Shown here: piece after piece, positions 7,882-19,617 of the stretch
How the letters are laid out: every line of letters starts with the position of its first letter
Position numbering within the stretch: position 1 is the first letter of the stretch
Assembly: GCA_019347675.1 (NCBI GenBank)
Contig: JAHWKW010000008.1
Span: 113,590 to 150,777, forward strand
Source of the DNA: Actinomycetota bacterium
GTDB taxonomy: Bacteria; Actinomycetota; Nitriliruptoria; Nitriliruptorales; JAHWKO01
Direction of reading: 5' to 3'
Length of the DNA stretch: 37,188 bases
The notes under the pieces: generated by a model
Told to the model about the DNA's origin: nothing
Databases searched by the model: none
Seen by the model: the letters and a program-made list of their open reading frames with translations, nothing else
Made by a program: the position numbers and the translations under genes

Positions 7882-9341
7882 ACGACAGCGGCCCCGGCAC
7901 CGGGCAGGGGCAGCTGAGCGATGCAGGTCGTGCCGCCCTCAGGGCTCGTGCGGCGGACGTCCAGGCGCCCGCCCAGCTCTGTCACCAGCAGCGTGTTCGC
8001 GATCTGCAGGCCCAGGTTGGCGTCGCTCTCCAGCCGCCAGCCCTCGTCGACGCCGACCCCGTTGTCGCACACCGTGAGCCGCAGGCTCGCCTGCCCCCGG
8101 TGCAGCACGACCTCGACGTCTCCCCCGCCGCTGCCGTCCGAGAAGCCGTGCTCCAGGCTGTTCTGCACCAGCTCCGACAGGATCAGCGCCAGCGGTGTCG
8201 CCACCTCTGCGGGAAGTTCCCCGGCCGAGCCGATCAGAGACATCTTGACGCGACGGTCGGGGTCGGCCAGCCCCGACGCCAGCATGTCCATCAGCGGCTG
8301 GGCTACCTTGTCGAACGAGACCCGCTGGCGGCTCTCCTGGGACAGCGTCTCGTGGACCAGCGCGATCGACGAGATGCGACGCACGGACTCCCCCAACGCT
8401 TCCCGGCCCTCTTCGCTGGCGAGTCGGCGCGACTGCAGCCGGAGCAAGGACGCCACCGTCTGGAGGTTGTTCTTCACGCGGTGGTGGATCTCGCGGATCG
8501 TCGCGTCCTTGTACAGCAGCAGGCGCTCGTGCCGGCGCAGTTCGGTGACCTCCCGCATGATCATCAGCCCACCGAGCACGTCGGTCCCACGCACCAGTGG
8601 GATCAGACGGCGCAGTACGACGGCCCCGCGGGCCTCCACCTCGCTCTCCAGCGGCTCGCCGTCGGCGAGCGCCTCGCTGACCGCCTCGTCGTCGAGGTCG
8701 AACTCAGCGAGGTGGCGCCCCACGATGTTGTCCACCACGCCCAGGCGGCGGTACGCGCTGATCGCGTTGGGGCTGGCGTAGACGACCATGCCGGTCGGGT
8801 TCACGCGCATGAGGCCGTCGCCGACTCTGGGTGCCAGCTCCCGCTCGTGATCCTCACTCGGGAACGGGAAGTGGCCCTCAGCGAGCATCTGGGCCAGCTC
8901 GCCGGCCGTCTGCAGGTACGTCAGCTCCAGCTGGGACGGCGAGCGCACCATGGACAGGTTCGCCTCGCGGGTGACGACGGCGAGGACCCCACCGTCGAGG
9001 CACACGGGGATGGCCTCCTCGCGGACGGGAACGCCGGTGGACCAGTCGGGGTCGCCGTCGCGGACGATGCGCCCGTCCTTGAAACAGCGCAGGACGGTGG
9101 GGCGCTGCTCGGGCAGGAAGATCCGACCCACGAGGTCCTCGTGGTACAAGGTCTGTGCGGTGTAGGGCCGCATCTGGGAGACGACGATCAGCTGCTCGTC
9201 GGGCGTCCGGCAGAACAACAGCAGGTCCGCGAACGACAGATCGGCGAGGATCTGCCAGTCCGAGACCAGTGCCTGCAGGTGATCGAGCGCGTCGTCGGAC
9301 AGCCCCGCGCGGACCTTGACCAGCTCGGCGAGTGACGACAT
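7878..9341 (-). CDS. pdtaS: PdtaS-like sensor histidine kinase (GAF-PAS-HisKA_2-HATPase)
   Basis: This 487-residue soluble kinase has an N-terminal GAF-like region (about 1-150), a PAS region (about 165-270) and a HisKA_2 dimerisation/phosphoacceptor motif IREIHHRVKNNLQ (His286/287). The HATPase domain follows, with an N box ELVQNSLEHGF and a G box VCDNGVGVDEG. There is no transmembrane segment. It matches PdtaS, the cytosolic kinase that phosphorylates the ANTAR-type antiterminator PdtaR. No ANTAR protein is present in this window, so the partner is either elsewhere or different. Translation starts immediately after the stop of the small sigma-like gene (TAGATG, no gap), indicating coupling. 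Confidence 0.88.
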   Translation of the reverse strand: MSSLAELVKVRAGLSDDALDHLQALVSDWQILADLSFADLLLFCRTPDEQLIVVSQMRPYTAQTLYHEDLVGRIFLPEQRPTVLRCFKDGRIVRDGDPDWSTGVPVREEAIPVCLDGGVLAVVTREANLSMVRSPSQLELTYLQTAGELAQMLAEGHFPFPSEDHERELAPRVGDGLMRVNPTGMVVYASPNAISAYRRLGVVDNIVGRHLAEFDLDDEAVSEALADGEPLESEVEARGAVVLRRLIPLVRGTDVLGGLMIMREVTELRRHERLLLYKDATIREIHHRVKNNLQTVASLLRLQSRRLASEEGREALGESVRRISSIALVHETLSQESRQRVSFDKVAQPLMDMLASGLADPDRRVKMSLIGSAGELPAEVATPLALILSELVQNSLEHGFSDGSGGGDVEVVLHRGQASLRLTVCDNGVGVDEGWRLESDANLGLQIANTLLVTELGGRLDVRRTSPEGGTTCIAQLPLPGAGAAVV

Positions 9342-9638
9342 CTAGCTGTTCAGCAGCTTCTGAAGGCGCTCGAGCGGGACGACTTCGCGGATCCGGTCGA
9401 AGGCGCGCTGTTCGATCTCCTTGGCCTCCTGCACGGTGAGGCCCAGGCCCCGGGCGGTGTCGGCGAGGTTGCGAGGGTGGCCGTCCACGAGCCCCATGCG
9501 GAGCTCGACGACGCGGCGCTCCACCTCGGGAAGGCGGCGCATGACCTGCTCCAGTGGACGTGCGAGTTCGCGCACGCGGTCGTCACCGGCGGGACGGCGT
9601 GGGTCGCGAGGGCGTCTTCCGGATCCAGGGGAGGACAT
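9342..9638 (-). CDS. sigma-70 region-4-like HTH protein, coupled to pdtaS
   Basis: The 98-residue protein is essentially one domain: after a basic N terminus, residues about 27-90 (from LEQVMRRLPEVERRVVELRMGL to QEAKEIEQRAFDRIREV) read as a sigma-70 region 4 helix-turn-helix, which normally contacts the -35 element and the RNA polymerase beta flap. There is no region 2, so it cannot act alone as a sigma factor. Its stop codon abuts the start of the PdtaS-like kinase, so the two are very probably one operon. No strong ribosome binding site is present at ATG 9638; a TAGGCT at 9648-9653 nine bases upstream suggests a near-leaderless transcript. Function unknown; adaptor or anti-activator roles are possible. 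Confidence 0.72.
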   Translation of the reverse strand: MSSPGSGRRPRDPRRPAGDDRVRELARPLEQVMRRLPEVERRVVELRMGLVDGHPRNLADTARGLGLTVQEAKEIEQRAFDRIREVVPLERLQKLLNS

Positions 9639-9708
9639 GATCGCCCGAGCCTACAGCACGTCGCGCGCCACCCCGTCGGGATGGTGATCGCGCCGCCGGG
9701 CCAAAGGA

Positions 9709-10155
9709 TCAGTCAGACGAGCGGGGCGCGCGCCACAGGCCGTAGCCGCTCATGCCCACCAACCCGCCGGTGGCGGCCAACTGCGCGTACCACCACCCGG
9801 CCAGCTCGTGGTGCCCGGTCGCCGGGCATGCCAGGGTCGCGCCGAGCAGCAGGAGCGCGGCGCCGAAGGATGCAGCGAACCCGATCCGTCGACGGCTGCC
9901 GAGCCCAGCGGCGGCGGCGAAGAGCCCACCGAACAGGACGGTCGCGATCAGCGCGTCGACCGCGCTGGGGATCGCGGCCGGATCGTCGGCTCCCGGCTCG
10001 AGCGCGACGGCCACGCTCAACAGCACCGCCCAGGTCACCGCCGCGGCGACGCACCAGGCCCGGGGGATGCGATCCTGGAGGCGGTCACGCACACGGCGCC
10101 GTGGGATGACGCGGCGAGCCTCACGGGTGTCGAGGGGACGTGCGGCGACGGTCAT
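9709..10155 (-). CDS. small multi-pass membrane protein, unknown function
   Basis: The 148-residue product has a basic cytosolic N terminus of about 35 residues followed by four hydrophobic segments (starting near AWCVAAAVTWAVLL, ALIATVLFGGLFAAAAGL, GFAASFGAALLLLGATL and WYAQLAATGGLVGMSGYG). I do not recognise a family. A strong GGAGGAGG at 10161-10168 supports ATG at 10155 rather than an upstream start. It is transcribed divergently from the DUF5317 gene across a 71-bp gap. Confidence 0.65.
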   Translation of the reverse strand: MTVAARPLDTREARRVIPRRRVRDRLQDRIPRAWCVAAAVTWAVLLSVAVALEPGADDPAAIPSAVDALIATVLFGGLFAAAAGLGSRRRIGFAASFGAALLLLGATLACPATGHHELAGWWYAQLAATGGLVGMSGYGLWRAPRSSD

Positions 10156-10226
10156 CGGTTCCTCCTCCACGAAGGTGTCCTGGAGTCGACTGTATCGTTC
10201 GCGCGCGAGCGGAGGAAGGTGCCCGG

Positions 10227-10826
10227 GTGCCATTCACCGTGGTGGTCCTCGTCGTCGCGATCGCGACCGCTGTCGCCCGGGGTGGGCGACTGGACCGGAT
10301 CGCCGAAGCCGACCTCCGCTGGAACTGGCTGCTGTTCCCGGGGCTGGGGCTGCAGGTCGCCGTCGACGTGTTCGCTGCGTCGGGAACACACGGTTGGGCG
10401 TCGACCGCAACGGTGCTGGCCAGTCAAGCGCTGGTCCTGGGATGGATCACCGCGAACCGGTACCGCCGGGGGATGCCTCTGATCTTCCTCGGGTTGTTCG
10501 CCAACGCGGTCGTAATCGCCGCGAACGGCGCGATGCCGGTCGATCCGGACGCGATGGCAGCGGCGGGACTCGGCGGGGCGCGCATCGTGGCCGGCAAGCA
10601 CCAGCTGCTGACCGACACGACGCGGTTGCGCTGGCTCGCGGACGTCGTCCCGGTGGCACCGCTGCGCACGGTGATCTCGGTGGGCGACATCCTGCTGGCG
10701 GCCGGACTGCTCCCGCTGGTCCACCACCTGATGACCTACCGCTCACCGGTCGAGCGACGTGGGGGGCCGCGGCCGTCGGCGCTGGACGATGGCGGTGCCG
10801 CCGGCCCGGCGGTGAGGCACCCGTGA
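10227..10826 (+). CDS. DUF5317-like membrane protein
   Basis: The 199-residue protein has about five or six hydrophobic segments and the family-like core from RWNWLLFPGLGLQVAVD to VISVGDILLAAGLLPLVHHLM, with the conserved NGAMPVDPDAM stretch between membrane helices. This fits DUF5317 proteins, common in Actinobacteria, function unknown. GTG 10227 is supported by GGAGGAAGG at 10211-10219. The gene converges with bldD with only 16 bases between stops. Confidence 0.7.
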   Translation: MPFTVVVLVVAIATAVARGGRLDRIAEADLRWNWLLFPGLGLQVAVDVFAASGTHGWASTATVLASQALVLGWITANRYRRGMPLIFLGLFANAVVIAANGAMPVDPDAMAAAGLGGARIVAGKHQLLTDTTRLRWLADVVPVAPLRTVISVGDILLAAGLLPLVHHLMTYRSPVERRGGPRPSALDDGGAAGPAVRHP

Positions 10827-10842
10827 CCGCCGGTTGTCCCGG

Positions 10843-11304
10843 TCAGCGGTCCAGGAGGATCCCCTCCTGGCGGAGCACGTCGACGAGCGTGTCGGGGCGG
10901 GTGCCCATGATCACCGCGAGCGCCCGTAGGTCGTCCGCGCGCACCGACAGGACCTGGCGGTTGAAGTCGCCCCGTTCCACCTGGATCGATTCGCAGTACC
11001 TGCGCACGCCCGACCAGCGGTCGGACGTGTCGAGCTTTGACAGGTCGATCACCATCGCCTGCGCGTGCTCGACGGGGCGGGGCGCATCCTCCTGAGGCAG
11101 CACCTCGGTGGGAGAGACCCCGTAGAACTCGGCGAGCTCGCACAGTCGGGCCGCGCTGATGTTGCGATCGCCGCGCTCGTAGGACCCGACCACAGCGGCC
11201 TTCCACTTCCCTCCCGAGCGCCGCTCGACGTCCTGGAGGGACAGCCCCTGCTGCATCCGGATGCGGCGAAGCCGGGTCCCGACCTCCTCGGCGTACGACG
11301 CCAC
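10843..11304 (-). CDS. bldD: BldD developmental regulator with intact c-di-GMP motif
   Basis: The 153-residue protein has an N-terminal XRE-type helix-turn-helix (residues about 8-70, containing QQGLSLQDVERRS and VVGSYERGDR) and a C-terminal BldD domain. The cyclic di-GMP signature RxD-X8-RxxD is complete: Arg111-Gly-Asp113, eight residues, Arg122-Ala-Asp-Asp125. In Streptomyces, c-di-GMP drives BldD dimerisation and repression of sporulation genes; the same ligand response is likely here. GTG 11304 is chosen for GAGGAG six bases upstream and because it aligns with the known N terminus. A perfect BldD operator lies 32 bases upstream, indicating autoregulation. Confidence 0.93.
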   Translation of the reverse strand: MASYAEEVGTRLRRIRMQQGLSLQDVERRSGGKWKAAVVGSYERGDRNISAARLCELAEFYGVSPTEVLPQEDAPRPVEHAQAMVIDLSKLDTSDRWSGVRRYCESIQVERGDFNRQVLSVRADDLRALAVIMGTRPDTLVDVLRQEGILLDR

Positions 11305-11336
11305 CGCTCGCTCCTCACCGTCGGACCGCGTTGGCG

Positions 11337-11349
11337 TCACACAGCGTAA
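11337..11349. promoter_or_regulatory. BldD box in the bldD leader/promoter
   Basis: The sequence tcacacagcgtaa matches the BldD consensus TNAC-N5-GTNA at all fixed positions. It sits 32-44 bases upstream of the bldD start codon, where bound BldD could block transcription. On the bldD strand a TACGCT (TAnnnT) overlaps the box and could be the -10. Confidence 0.75.
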
Positions 11350-11430
11350 CCCTCCGGGTGGCATGCAGTGGGTCGCGCGGACAGCCGATGACGGCCCCCG
11401 GGCCGGCCACGACGCTGGCGCCAAGGGCGG

Positions 11431-12402
<972 letters not shown>

Positions 12403-12464
12403 ACCCAGCCCTCTCGCCGTCCGGTCCGCAGTGACGCGGAGCCGGCGATGCTACCGGCCCCGGT

Positions 12465-12788
12465 TCAGGCTTCTGCGGCAGCCTCCCGCAGGACGGCGGT
12501 CTCGCGGCAACGCCCCCGGACCCTCTCCAACAGCCCAGCGGGGGCGGTCTCGGCGGCGCGGGTGCGGATCACCTCACGAAGTTGGCGCTCGAACTCGGCG
12601 CGATCCCCGCACGGGAAGCACCGAGCCAGGTGCATCGAGATGTCGGCGATCTGCGCGTCGTCCAGTTCACCATCGAGGTACCTCTCGAGGCGCTCGAGCG
12701 CTTCAGGACAGTCGACCCTCATGCTGCCGTCACTGCCACGTCCTGCGTCGCTCACGGTCGGTCCCCCGGCGATGTCGTCCTCGATCAC
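12465..12788 (-). CDS. RsrA/RshA-type zinc anti-sigma factor
   Basis: The 107-residue protein holds the ZAS-family motif HLARCFPC (His53, Cys57, Cys60) and an upstream Cys27. The Cys27-to-His53 spacing of 26 equals the Cys11-to-His37 spacing I recall for RsrA, so this should be a redox-sensitive anti-sigma that releases its sigma when its cysteines form a disulfide. Its GTG start overlaps the sigma gene stop in GTGA (12785-12788), indicating translational coupling, the standard sigR-rsrA layout. An internal ATG at residue 23 is an alternative start that would give a length closer to RsrA. Confidence 0.88.
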   Translation of the reverse strand: MIEDDIAGGPTVSDAGRGSDGSMRVDCPEALERLERYLDGELDDAQIADISMHLARCFPCGDRAEFERQLREVIRTRAAETAPAGLLERVRGRCRETAVLREAAAEA

Positions 12789-13408
12789 ACACGTTCGGCG
12801 GCATCCCGTCCCAGGATCCCGCGCTCACGCGCGTACTCGGCCAACGCCTTCTCGAGCTGTTTCCTTCCCCGGTGCAGACGCGACATCACCGTGCCGACCG
12901 GCGTCCCCATGATGTCGGCGATCTCCTTGTAGGAGAAGCCCTCCACATCGGCGAGGTACACCGCCATGCGGAACTGCTCGGGAAGGTCGGCGAGGGCCTG
13001 CTTCACCTCATCGGCGGTGATGACGTCGAGCACCTCGTGCTCGGCGGAAGCGCCCGCCCCGGCGAGCCAGTCGTAGAGCGAGAACTCCCCGACATCCTCT
13101 TGGGGGTACTCGTCGGGACGCCGTTGCTGCTTGCGGTACTGGTTGATGTAGGTGTTGGTGAGGATGCGGTACAGCCACGCGCGCAGGTTGGTGCCCTGTT
13201 CGTACTGGTGGAATTTGTCGTAGGCCTTGGCGAACGTCTCCTGGACGAGATCCTCGGCGTCGGCGGGGTTGCGCGTGTAGCGCAGGGCTGCGCCGTACAG
13301 CCGATCGAGGTAGGGAAGGGCCTGCTCCTCGAACAGCCGCTGACGCGCTCGCTCGGTGAGCTCCTGGCGGACGGGGCCCTGGTCGCCCGCGCTCGTGCGG
13401 TCGCTCAT
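12785..13408 (-). CDS. sigH: SigR/SigH-type ECF sigma factor
   Basis: The 207-residue protein has sigma region 2 (about residues 30-100, with [20 protein letters not shown] and [20 protein letters not shown]) and region 4 (about 135-195, with [23 protein letters not shown] and [15 protein letters not shown]). The closest match I recall is SigH of M. tuberculosis and SigR of Streptomyces, which control thioredoxin and other thiol-oxidative stress genes. The next gene encodes the matching zinc anti-sigma. ATG 13408 has GGAGG at 13413-13417. A GGAAT at 13552-13556 on this strand could be part of an autoregulated -35, but I see no GTT at the proper distance. Confidence 0.92.
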   Translation of the reverse strand: MSDRTSAGDQGPVRQELTERARQRLFEEQALPYLDRLYGAALRYTRNPADAEDLVQETFAKAYDKFHQYEQGTNLRAWLYRILTNTYINQYRKQQRRPDEYPQEDVGEFSLYDWLAGAGASAEHEVLDVITADEVKQALADLPEQFRMAVYLADVEGFSYKEIADIMGTPVGTVMSRLHRGRKQLEKALAEYARERGILGRDAAERV

Positions 13409-13607
13409 CCATCCTCCACGCGCTCGACGGTGCTTGGGGTCGCGTGCGGCCTGCGTGCGGCCCTGCGTGCGACGGCCGTTCAGGCGGCTCCGCGCGCTTC
13501 GACGTCGTCCGACGGCCCACGATCCAGGATAGCCATAGGCCGGGGCGCGTCATTCCACATCCCTCCCGTCCGTCGGCTTCCCATGGGCCCCGCTCCTGAG
13601 CTACAAG

Positions 13608-13636
13608 TTGCGACCAGAGATTGCATGGTGTAAGAC
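13608..13636 (+). promoter_or_regulatory. putative promoter before the 30-codon leader gene
   Basis: TTGCGA (13608-13613) and TAAGAC (13631-13636) are 17 bases apart inside a locally AT-richer patch, divergent from the sigR gene. The -10 lacks the final T of TAnnnT, so strength is uncertain. Apart from this and the GGAAT noted under sigR, the 272-bp sigR-side gap (13409-13680) shows nothing else I can support. Confidence 0.4.
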
Positions 13637-13680
13637 GGTCCAACAAGGAACAACCGAGCGACGACCGACCGAGGAGCTCG

Positions 13681-13773
13681 ATGTGGCACGCATCGCTTCC
13701 CGCGACGCTGATCGACCACTGCCACGCGGCCTGCGCGCGGCCCGACGCGACGGCCGGTGCGGTCGTCGCCTGA
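13681..13773 (+). CDS. 30-residue peptide, possible regulatory leader
   Basis: An ATG with a well-placed GAGGAG (13671-13676) opens a 30-codon reading frame beginning MWHASL and ending GAVVA. It contains two Cys and three His (DHCHAAC), few charged residues and no recognisable domain. It is followed by 130 bases containing two hairpins and then the start of the next gene. The arrangement of promoter, short ORF with strong ribosome binding site, hairpins and structural gene is that of a leader peptide, possibly responsive to Cys or His. A free functional micropeptide or a chance frame are the alternatives. Confidence 0.4.
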   Translation: MWHASLPATLIDHCHAACARPDATAGAVVA

Positions 13774-13803
13774 CTCGACCTCGCGACGTGTGCGTCGCGC
13801 GAC

Positions 13804-13886
13804 CCGGCGGCCCCCTGCCCCCCACCGCCGGACGCCGCCGCACTGGGGCCGGTCCCACCGCTGCCATCGGCGGCGGGACCGGCCCC
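13804..13886 (+). promoter_or_regulatory. two hairpins in the 5' leader of the 13904 gene
   Basis: Hairpin one pairs 13804-13810 with 13825-13831 (7 bp, CCGGCGG). Hairpin two pairs 13845-13856 with 13875-13886, a perfect 12-bp stem (ggggccggtccc) around an 18-base loop. Segment 13834-13840 (GCCGCCG) can instead pair with 13868-13874, which would exclude hairpin two, so alternative folds are possible. No T-tract follows; a control at translation initiation (ATG 13904 is 17 bases away) is as plausible as attenuation. In such GC-rich DNA short pairings occur by chance, but a 12-bp perfect stem is less so. Confidence 0.5.
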
Positions 13887-13903
13887 CTCCGGGACGCGCG
13901 GCC

Positions 13904-14977
13904 ATGAACAGCCACGCGCAACAACCGGGAACTGTCACGAGTTCCGGGCACGGCAGCGAGCCACAACGATCGGCCGCGTCCAGGGCTGGGGCGCAGACGG
14001 GGGCGCAGACCCCGGCCGGGTTCGGCGGCGGCGCGCAGGATCCACGGTGGGACATCCTCGAGGACCCGACCCCGGCTGGACCGCGTCGCGGCCGGTGGCT
14101 GCTCGTGGCAGCCACCGCACCGTGGGCGGTGGTCGCATTGCTGTTGCTCCGGCCGTCCGGGCCGGTCGCGTCCGATCTGCAACCCACTCCCGGTGAATCG
14201 GCCGCGCCGGACCCACGGACCGGGCTGACCGAGGTGGATGCCACCAACGGGTCCCAGGCGTCGCTGGCCGGAGAGGACGCCACCAACGGTTCCCAGGCCT
14301 CGCTGGCCGGGGAAGACGTCGCAACGACCGATCCGGCGACGCGGGCGACCACCGAGATCCTGCGGTTCGGTCCGCGGGTGACTCCCGGCCCATCGGAGGC
14401 GGCGGCGACCGCGGTCCTGGTCGCCCGGGGCTGGCTCGGTGAGGTCGGCCCAGATCTGCCGTTGCCGTTCCAACCAGCCGGCACGACCGCCTACGTCGAG
14501 CATCTGGCGGTGGCCTCGGTCGATCTGCCGTCACCCGACCTCGCCGTCGTCACGGTCGTCGGCGTGCTGCTCGACGTGGCCGACGGTGAGTACACCGGCG
14601 CACGACCGGTTCGGGTCGCGGTTCCCGTCCGCCTCGACGCCACAGGCGCCCGCCCGGCGGGCGAGCCGTGGTGGCTCTCACCGCCCGAGCTGACCGCGGA
14701 CCCGCCCAACTGGGAGCCTGTGGACGACGAAACCCTGCTGGCCGATGCGGGCGCGGCCTTGGTCTCGGCCGGCTACGCCGACGTGGACGTCCGTTCTCTC
14801 GATCGGAGCGACGGCTGGCCGCTGCGGGTCACGGCCGTGGCGGTCGCCCCGTCCGCCACCGCCCCGCGCGAACACCGCCTGTGGCTGCGTGAACACCTCG
14901 GCGAGCTCGTCGTCGCCGGCCAGCCACCTGCCCGGCGCACTCCCCACGCCGCCGCGACCCCGGAGGCGCCCTCATGA
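13904..14977 (+). CDS. membrane-anchored protein, resembles TcpC-like conjugation proteins
   Basis: The 357-residue product has a Gln/Gly/Ser-rich N terminus, one membrane helix (about residues 69-84, LLVAATAPWAVVALLLL), a low-complexity linker with a duplicated 13-residue unit, and an extracellular C-terminal region of about 230 residues. That region (ARGWLGEV ... TTAYVEHLAVASVDLPSPDLAVVTVVGVLL ... PVRVAVPV) looks like the paired NTF2-like fold of TcpC/VirB8-type proteins. No other conjugation gene is near, so a conjugative role is doubtful and the call is tentative. ATG 13904 is the first good start after the hairpins. Its stop overlaps the next gene by four bases (ATGA), so the two are coupled. 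Confidence 0.55.
   Translation: MNSHAQQPGTVTSSGHGSEPQRSAASRAGAQTGAQTPAGFGGGAQDPRWDILEDPTPAGPRRGRWLLVAATAPWAVVALLLLRPSGPVASDLQPTPGESAAPDPRTGLTEVDATNGSQASLAGEDATNGSQASLAGEDVATTDPATRATTEILRFGPRVTPGPSEAAATAVLVARGWLGEVGPDLPLPFQPAGTTAYVEHLAVASVDLPSPDLAVVTVVGVLLDVADGEYTGARPVRVAVPVRLDATGARPAGEPWWLSPPELTADPPNWEPVDDETLLADAGAALVSAGYADVDVRSLDRSDGWPLRVTAVAVAPSATAPREHRLWLREHLGELVVAGQPPARRTPHAAATPEAPS
14237..14314 (+). repeat. 39-bp tandem duplication in the linker
   Basis: Two consecutive 39-bp units encode the same 13 residues (DATNGSQASLAGE) twice. The DNA copies differ at several third-codon positions, so this duplication is older than the 13-bp and 447-bp ones in this window. Confidence 0.85.
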
Positions 14978-15444
14978 GCGTCGGTGCGCAACCGATCCCC
15001 TCGCGCAGGAGGCGGCCACAGCGACCCGCCGCCGGCCACCCCGACCCCCTGCGACTGGCTCGCGCGGTGGCGTTCACGTTCCTGGAGATCGAGGCCGGGC
15101 GGCGGCCTGTGGCCCAACTGGCACCCGTGCTCGCCCCGGCTCTGCAGGTACGACTGTCGGAGATCGCGCGGCGGCCAGGGCCCGGGCCCGCCGCTGACGC
15201 CATCGTCGCGGTGCGCGCCACGTGCCCGACCCCCGACGTCTGCGACGCCGCGATCGTGGTCCGCCGCGGCCGCCGTGTCGGCGTGCTGGCGATCCGCCTG
15301 GAGCGTTACCGCCACGCGTGGCGAGTCGTCGAGCTGGCCCGCCCCGAAGACCGTGGGCGGTCGGCCGCGGCCAGGTCGATGCACTCGCGCACGCGGGCAG
15401 CCCCGGTGGCCGGTGCCGAGTTCTCGGGCGGCCGCCAGCCGTAG
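14974..15444 (+). CDS. Rv3235-family (DUF6459-like) protein
   Basis: The 156-residue Arg/Ala/Pro-rich protein has a conserved core LARAVAFTFLEIEAGRRPVAQLAPVLAPALQVRLSEI followed by a beta-rich part (VVVRRGRRVGVLAIRLERYRHAWRVVEL). This matches the Rv3235 family as I recall it, typically found close to secA in Actinobacteria, which is also the case here; function unknown. It overlaps the preceding gene by four bases. It converges with secA across a 112-bp gap in which I see only a weak GGACC/GGTCC palindrome (15455-15469). Confidence 0.7.
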   Translation: MSVGAQPIPSRRRRPQRPAAGHPDPLRLARAVAFTFLEIEAGRRPVAQLAPVLAPALQVRLSEIARRPGPGPAADAIVAVRATCPTPDVCDAAIVVRRGRRVGVLAIRLERYRHAWRVVELARPEDRGRSAAARSMHSRTRAAPVAGAEFSGGRQP

Positions 15445-15556
15445 CCAGACAGGGGGACCTGCCAGGTCCTCCTGACGGTGATGTGGGAGGGCACCTGGAG
15501 GTTTCGCGGCCACGGCGCCTCCGCCAGCGGTGAGCCGGCCACCATCCGACCGATGT

Positions 15557-18499
<2,943 letters not shown>

Positions 18500-18624
18500 C
18501 GGCTTCGACCTTCTGGAGCAGGGATGTTTCGATCAGGTGCACATCTATCAGACGGACGTCGAGGGTCGACGCGTACCAGCGTCAACGCGTTCCCATGGTA
18601 CGTGCGGCACGGCCGGGTGCTCGA

Positions 18625-19506
18625 TCAGGCACGCAGGCGCGCGACGGGTGGTGGCTGCGGCGACCGCTGGCAGCCCGACTCCAGGCCCAGCTGGCGGAGG
18701 CCGGTGCTGTCACCCACGCCCCACCGGACGGTCGCGGCAGCCCGGCCACGCTCACCTCCGGGATGCATGATCTCGCGCTCGTCATCCACGTGACCCAGAC
18801 CGACCAGGTGCCCGGCCTCGTGCAGCAGCACGGTCCCCCACGACCGTCCGGTCCCGAAGCCTGGACGCAGCGTGTCTGTGGCGTCGAGGTAGATCGCGCC
18901 CGAGACGAGCCCCGGCTGAGCGCCGGCCGGAACGATCTGGGCGACACCGACGACCGGTCCTTGCAACGACGGAACCTGTGCGGGATCGGTCCAGGAGATC
19001 AGGACCGGCGCCCAATCGGCGCTGCCGTACCGGTCCGGCTGTACGGGGTCTCGTTCGTCGTGCGGCGGCTCGTCGGTCTCGCCGGCGAACGTGAACGTCA
19101 GGCCGGTCGCGTCGGTGACCCGTGACAGGGCGGCCTGGACGTCAGCGAGCGCCGTCGGGTACGGGGCGCGGGTGAGGTTGGTCACGTAGCGGATCGGGGT
19201 GCACGGATCCCACCGCAGCGGTGCGCCGTCGGAGTGGACGTACTCGAAACGGTAGGTGCCCTGGCCGGCGGCATCCGAGGCCAGCCCGGGAACCGGGGGC
19301 GACCAGCCAGCGAGCGAAGCCCGGTTCCACGCCAGCGCCAGCGCCGCGACCGCCAACGCCGCCAGGATGGTGACTGCCAGCAGATCCCGTCCGCGCCGGC
19401 TGCCCTGCGCCGCCCGGTGTGGGGCCACAACGCCCTGGCTGGGGAGGCTGGGGAGCGTCGGTGGGACGCCGACGAAGTAGTCGTCTCCTGGCGGGTGCGG
19501 ATCCAC
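18625..19506 (-). CDS. membrane-anchored matrixin-like zinc metallopeptidase
   Basis: The 293-residue protein has a 40-residue Pro-rich cytosolic N terminus, one membrane helix (about 41-60, LLAVTILAALAVAALALAW) and an extracytoplasmic metzincin-like catalytic domain. The zinc-binding motif is HEAGHLVGLGH (His229, Glu230, His233, His239), followed closely by a Met in EREIMHP (Met247), the Met-turn position. The segment from YRFEYVHSDGAPLRWDPCTPIRYVTN is the usual start of matrixin-like domains in Actinobacteria. Substrates are unknown. It lies between secA and an orphan response regulator on the same strand, 111 bases after the latter. GTG 19506 lacks a strong ribosome binding site, so the start could shift. 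Confidence 0.8.
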   Translation of the reverse strand: MDPHPPGDDYFVGVPPTLPSLPSQGVVAPHRAAQGSRRGRDLLAVTILAALAVAALALAWNRASLAGWSPPVPGLASDAAGQGTYRFEYVHSDGAPLRWDPCTPIRYVTNLTRAPYPTALADVQAALSRVTDATGLTFTFAGETDEPPHDERDPVQPDRYGSADWAPVLISWTDPAQVPSLQGPVVGVAQIVPAGAQPGLVSGAIYLDATDTLRPGFGTGRSWGTVLLHEAGHLVGLGHVDDEREIMHPGGERGRAAATVRWGVGDSTGLRQLGLESGCQRSPQPPPVARLRA

Positions 19507-19617
19507 GGGTGGGATGTCGACCGTGGGGGACGACGTCTTGAACGTGGCGTGCGTCGCGGGACGGTTCGATCCGGCCGGACCGTTGGCGACCCGCGTGCTG
19601 ATCGCACGATGGCCCGG

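Noticed and set aside
13552-13556. SigR-type autoregulatory promoter (GGAAT) upstream of sigR
   Set aside because: No GTT element occurs 16-19 bases downstream; the neighbouring bases read GCT instead.
13681-15444. A conjugative or integrative element
   Set aside because: Only one TcpC-like gene is present; there is no relaxase, coupling protein, integrase or attachment site, and the neighbours are core genes.
15455-15469. Palindrome GGACCTGCCAGGTCC as a terminator between the Rv3235-family gene and secA
   Set aside because: The real stem is only about 5 bp and no T-tract follows.
18500-18624. secA promoter with TTGACG
   Set aside because: No TAnnnT box lies 16-18 bases downstream of it, so only a half match is present.
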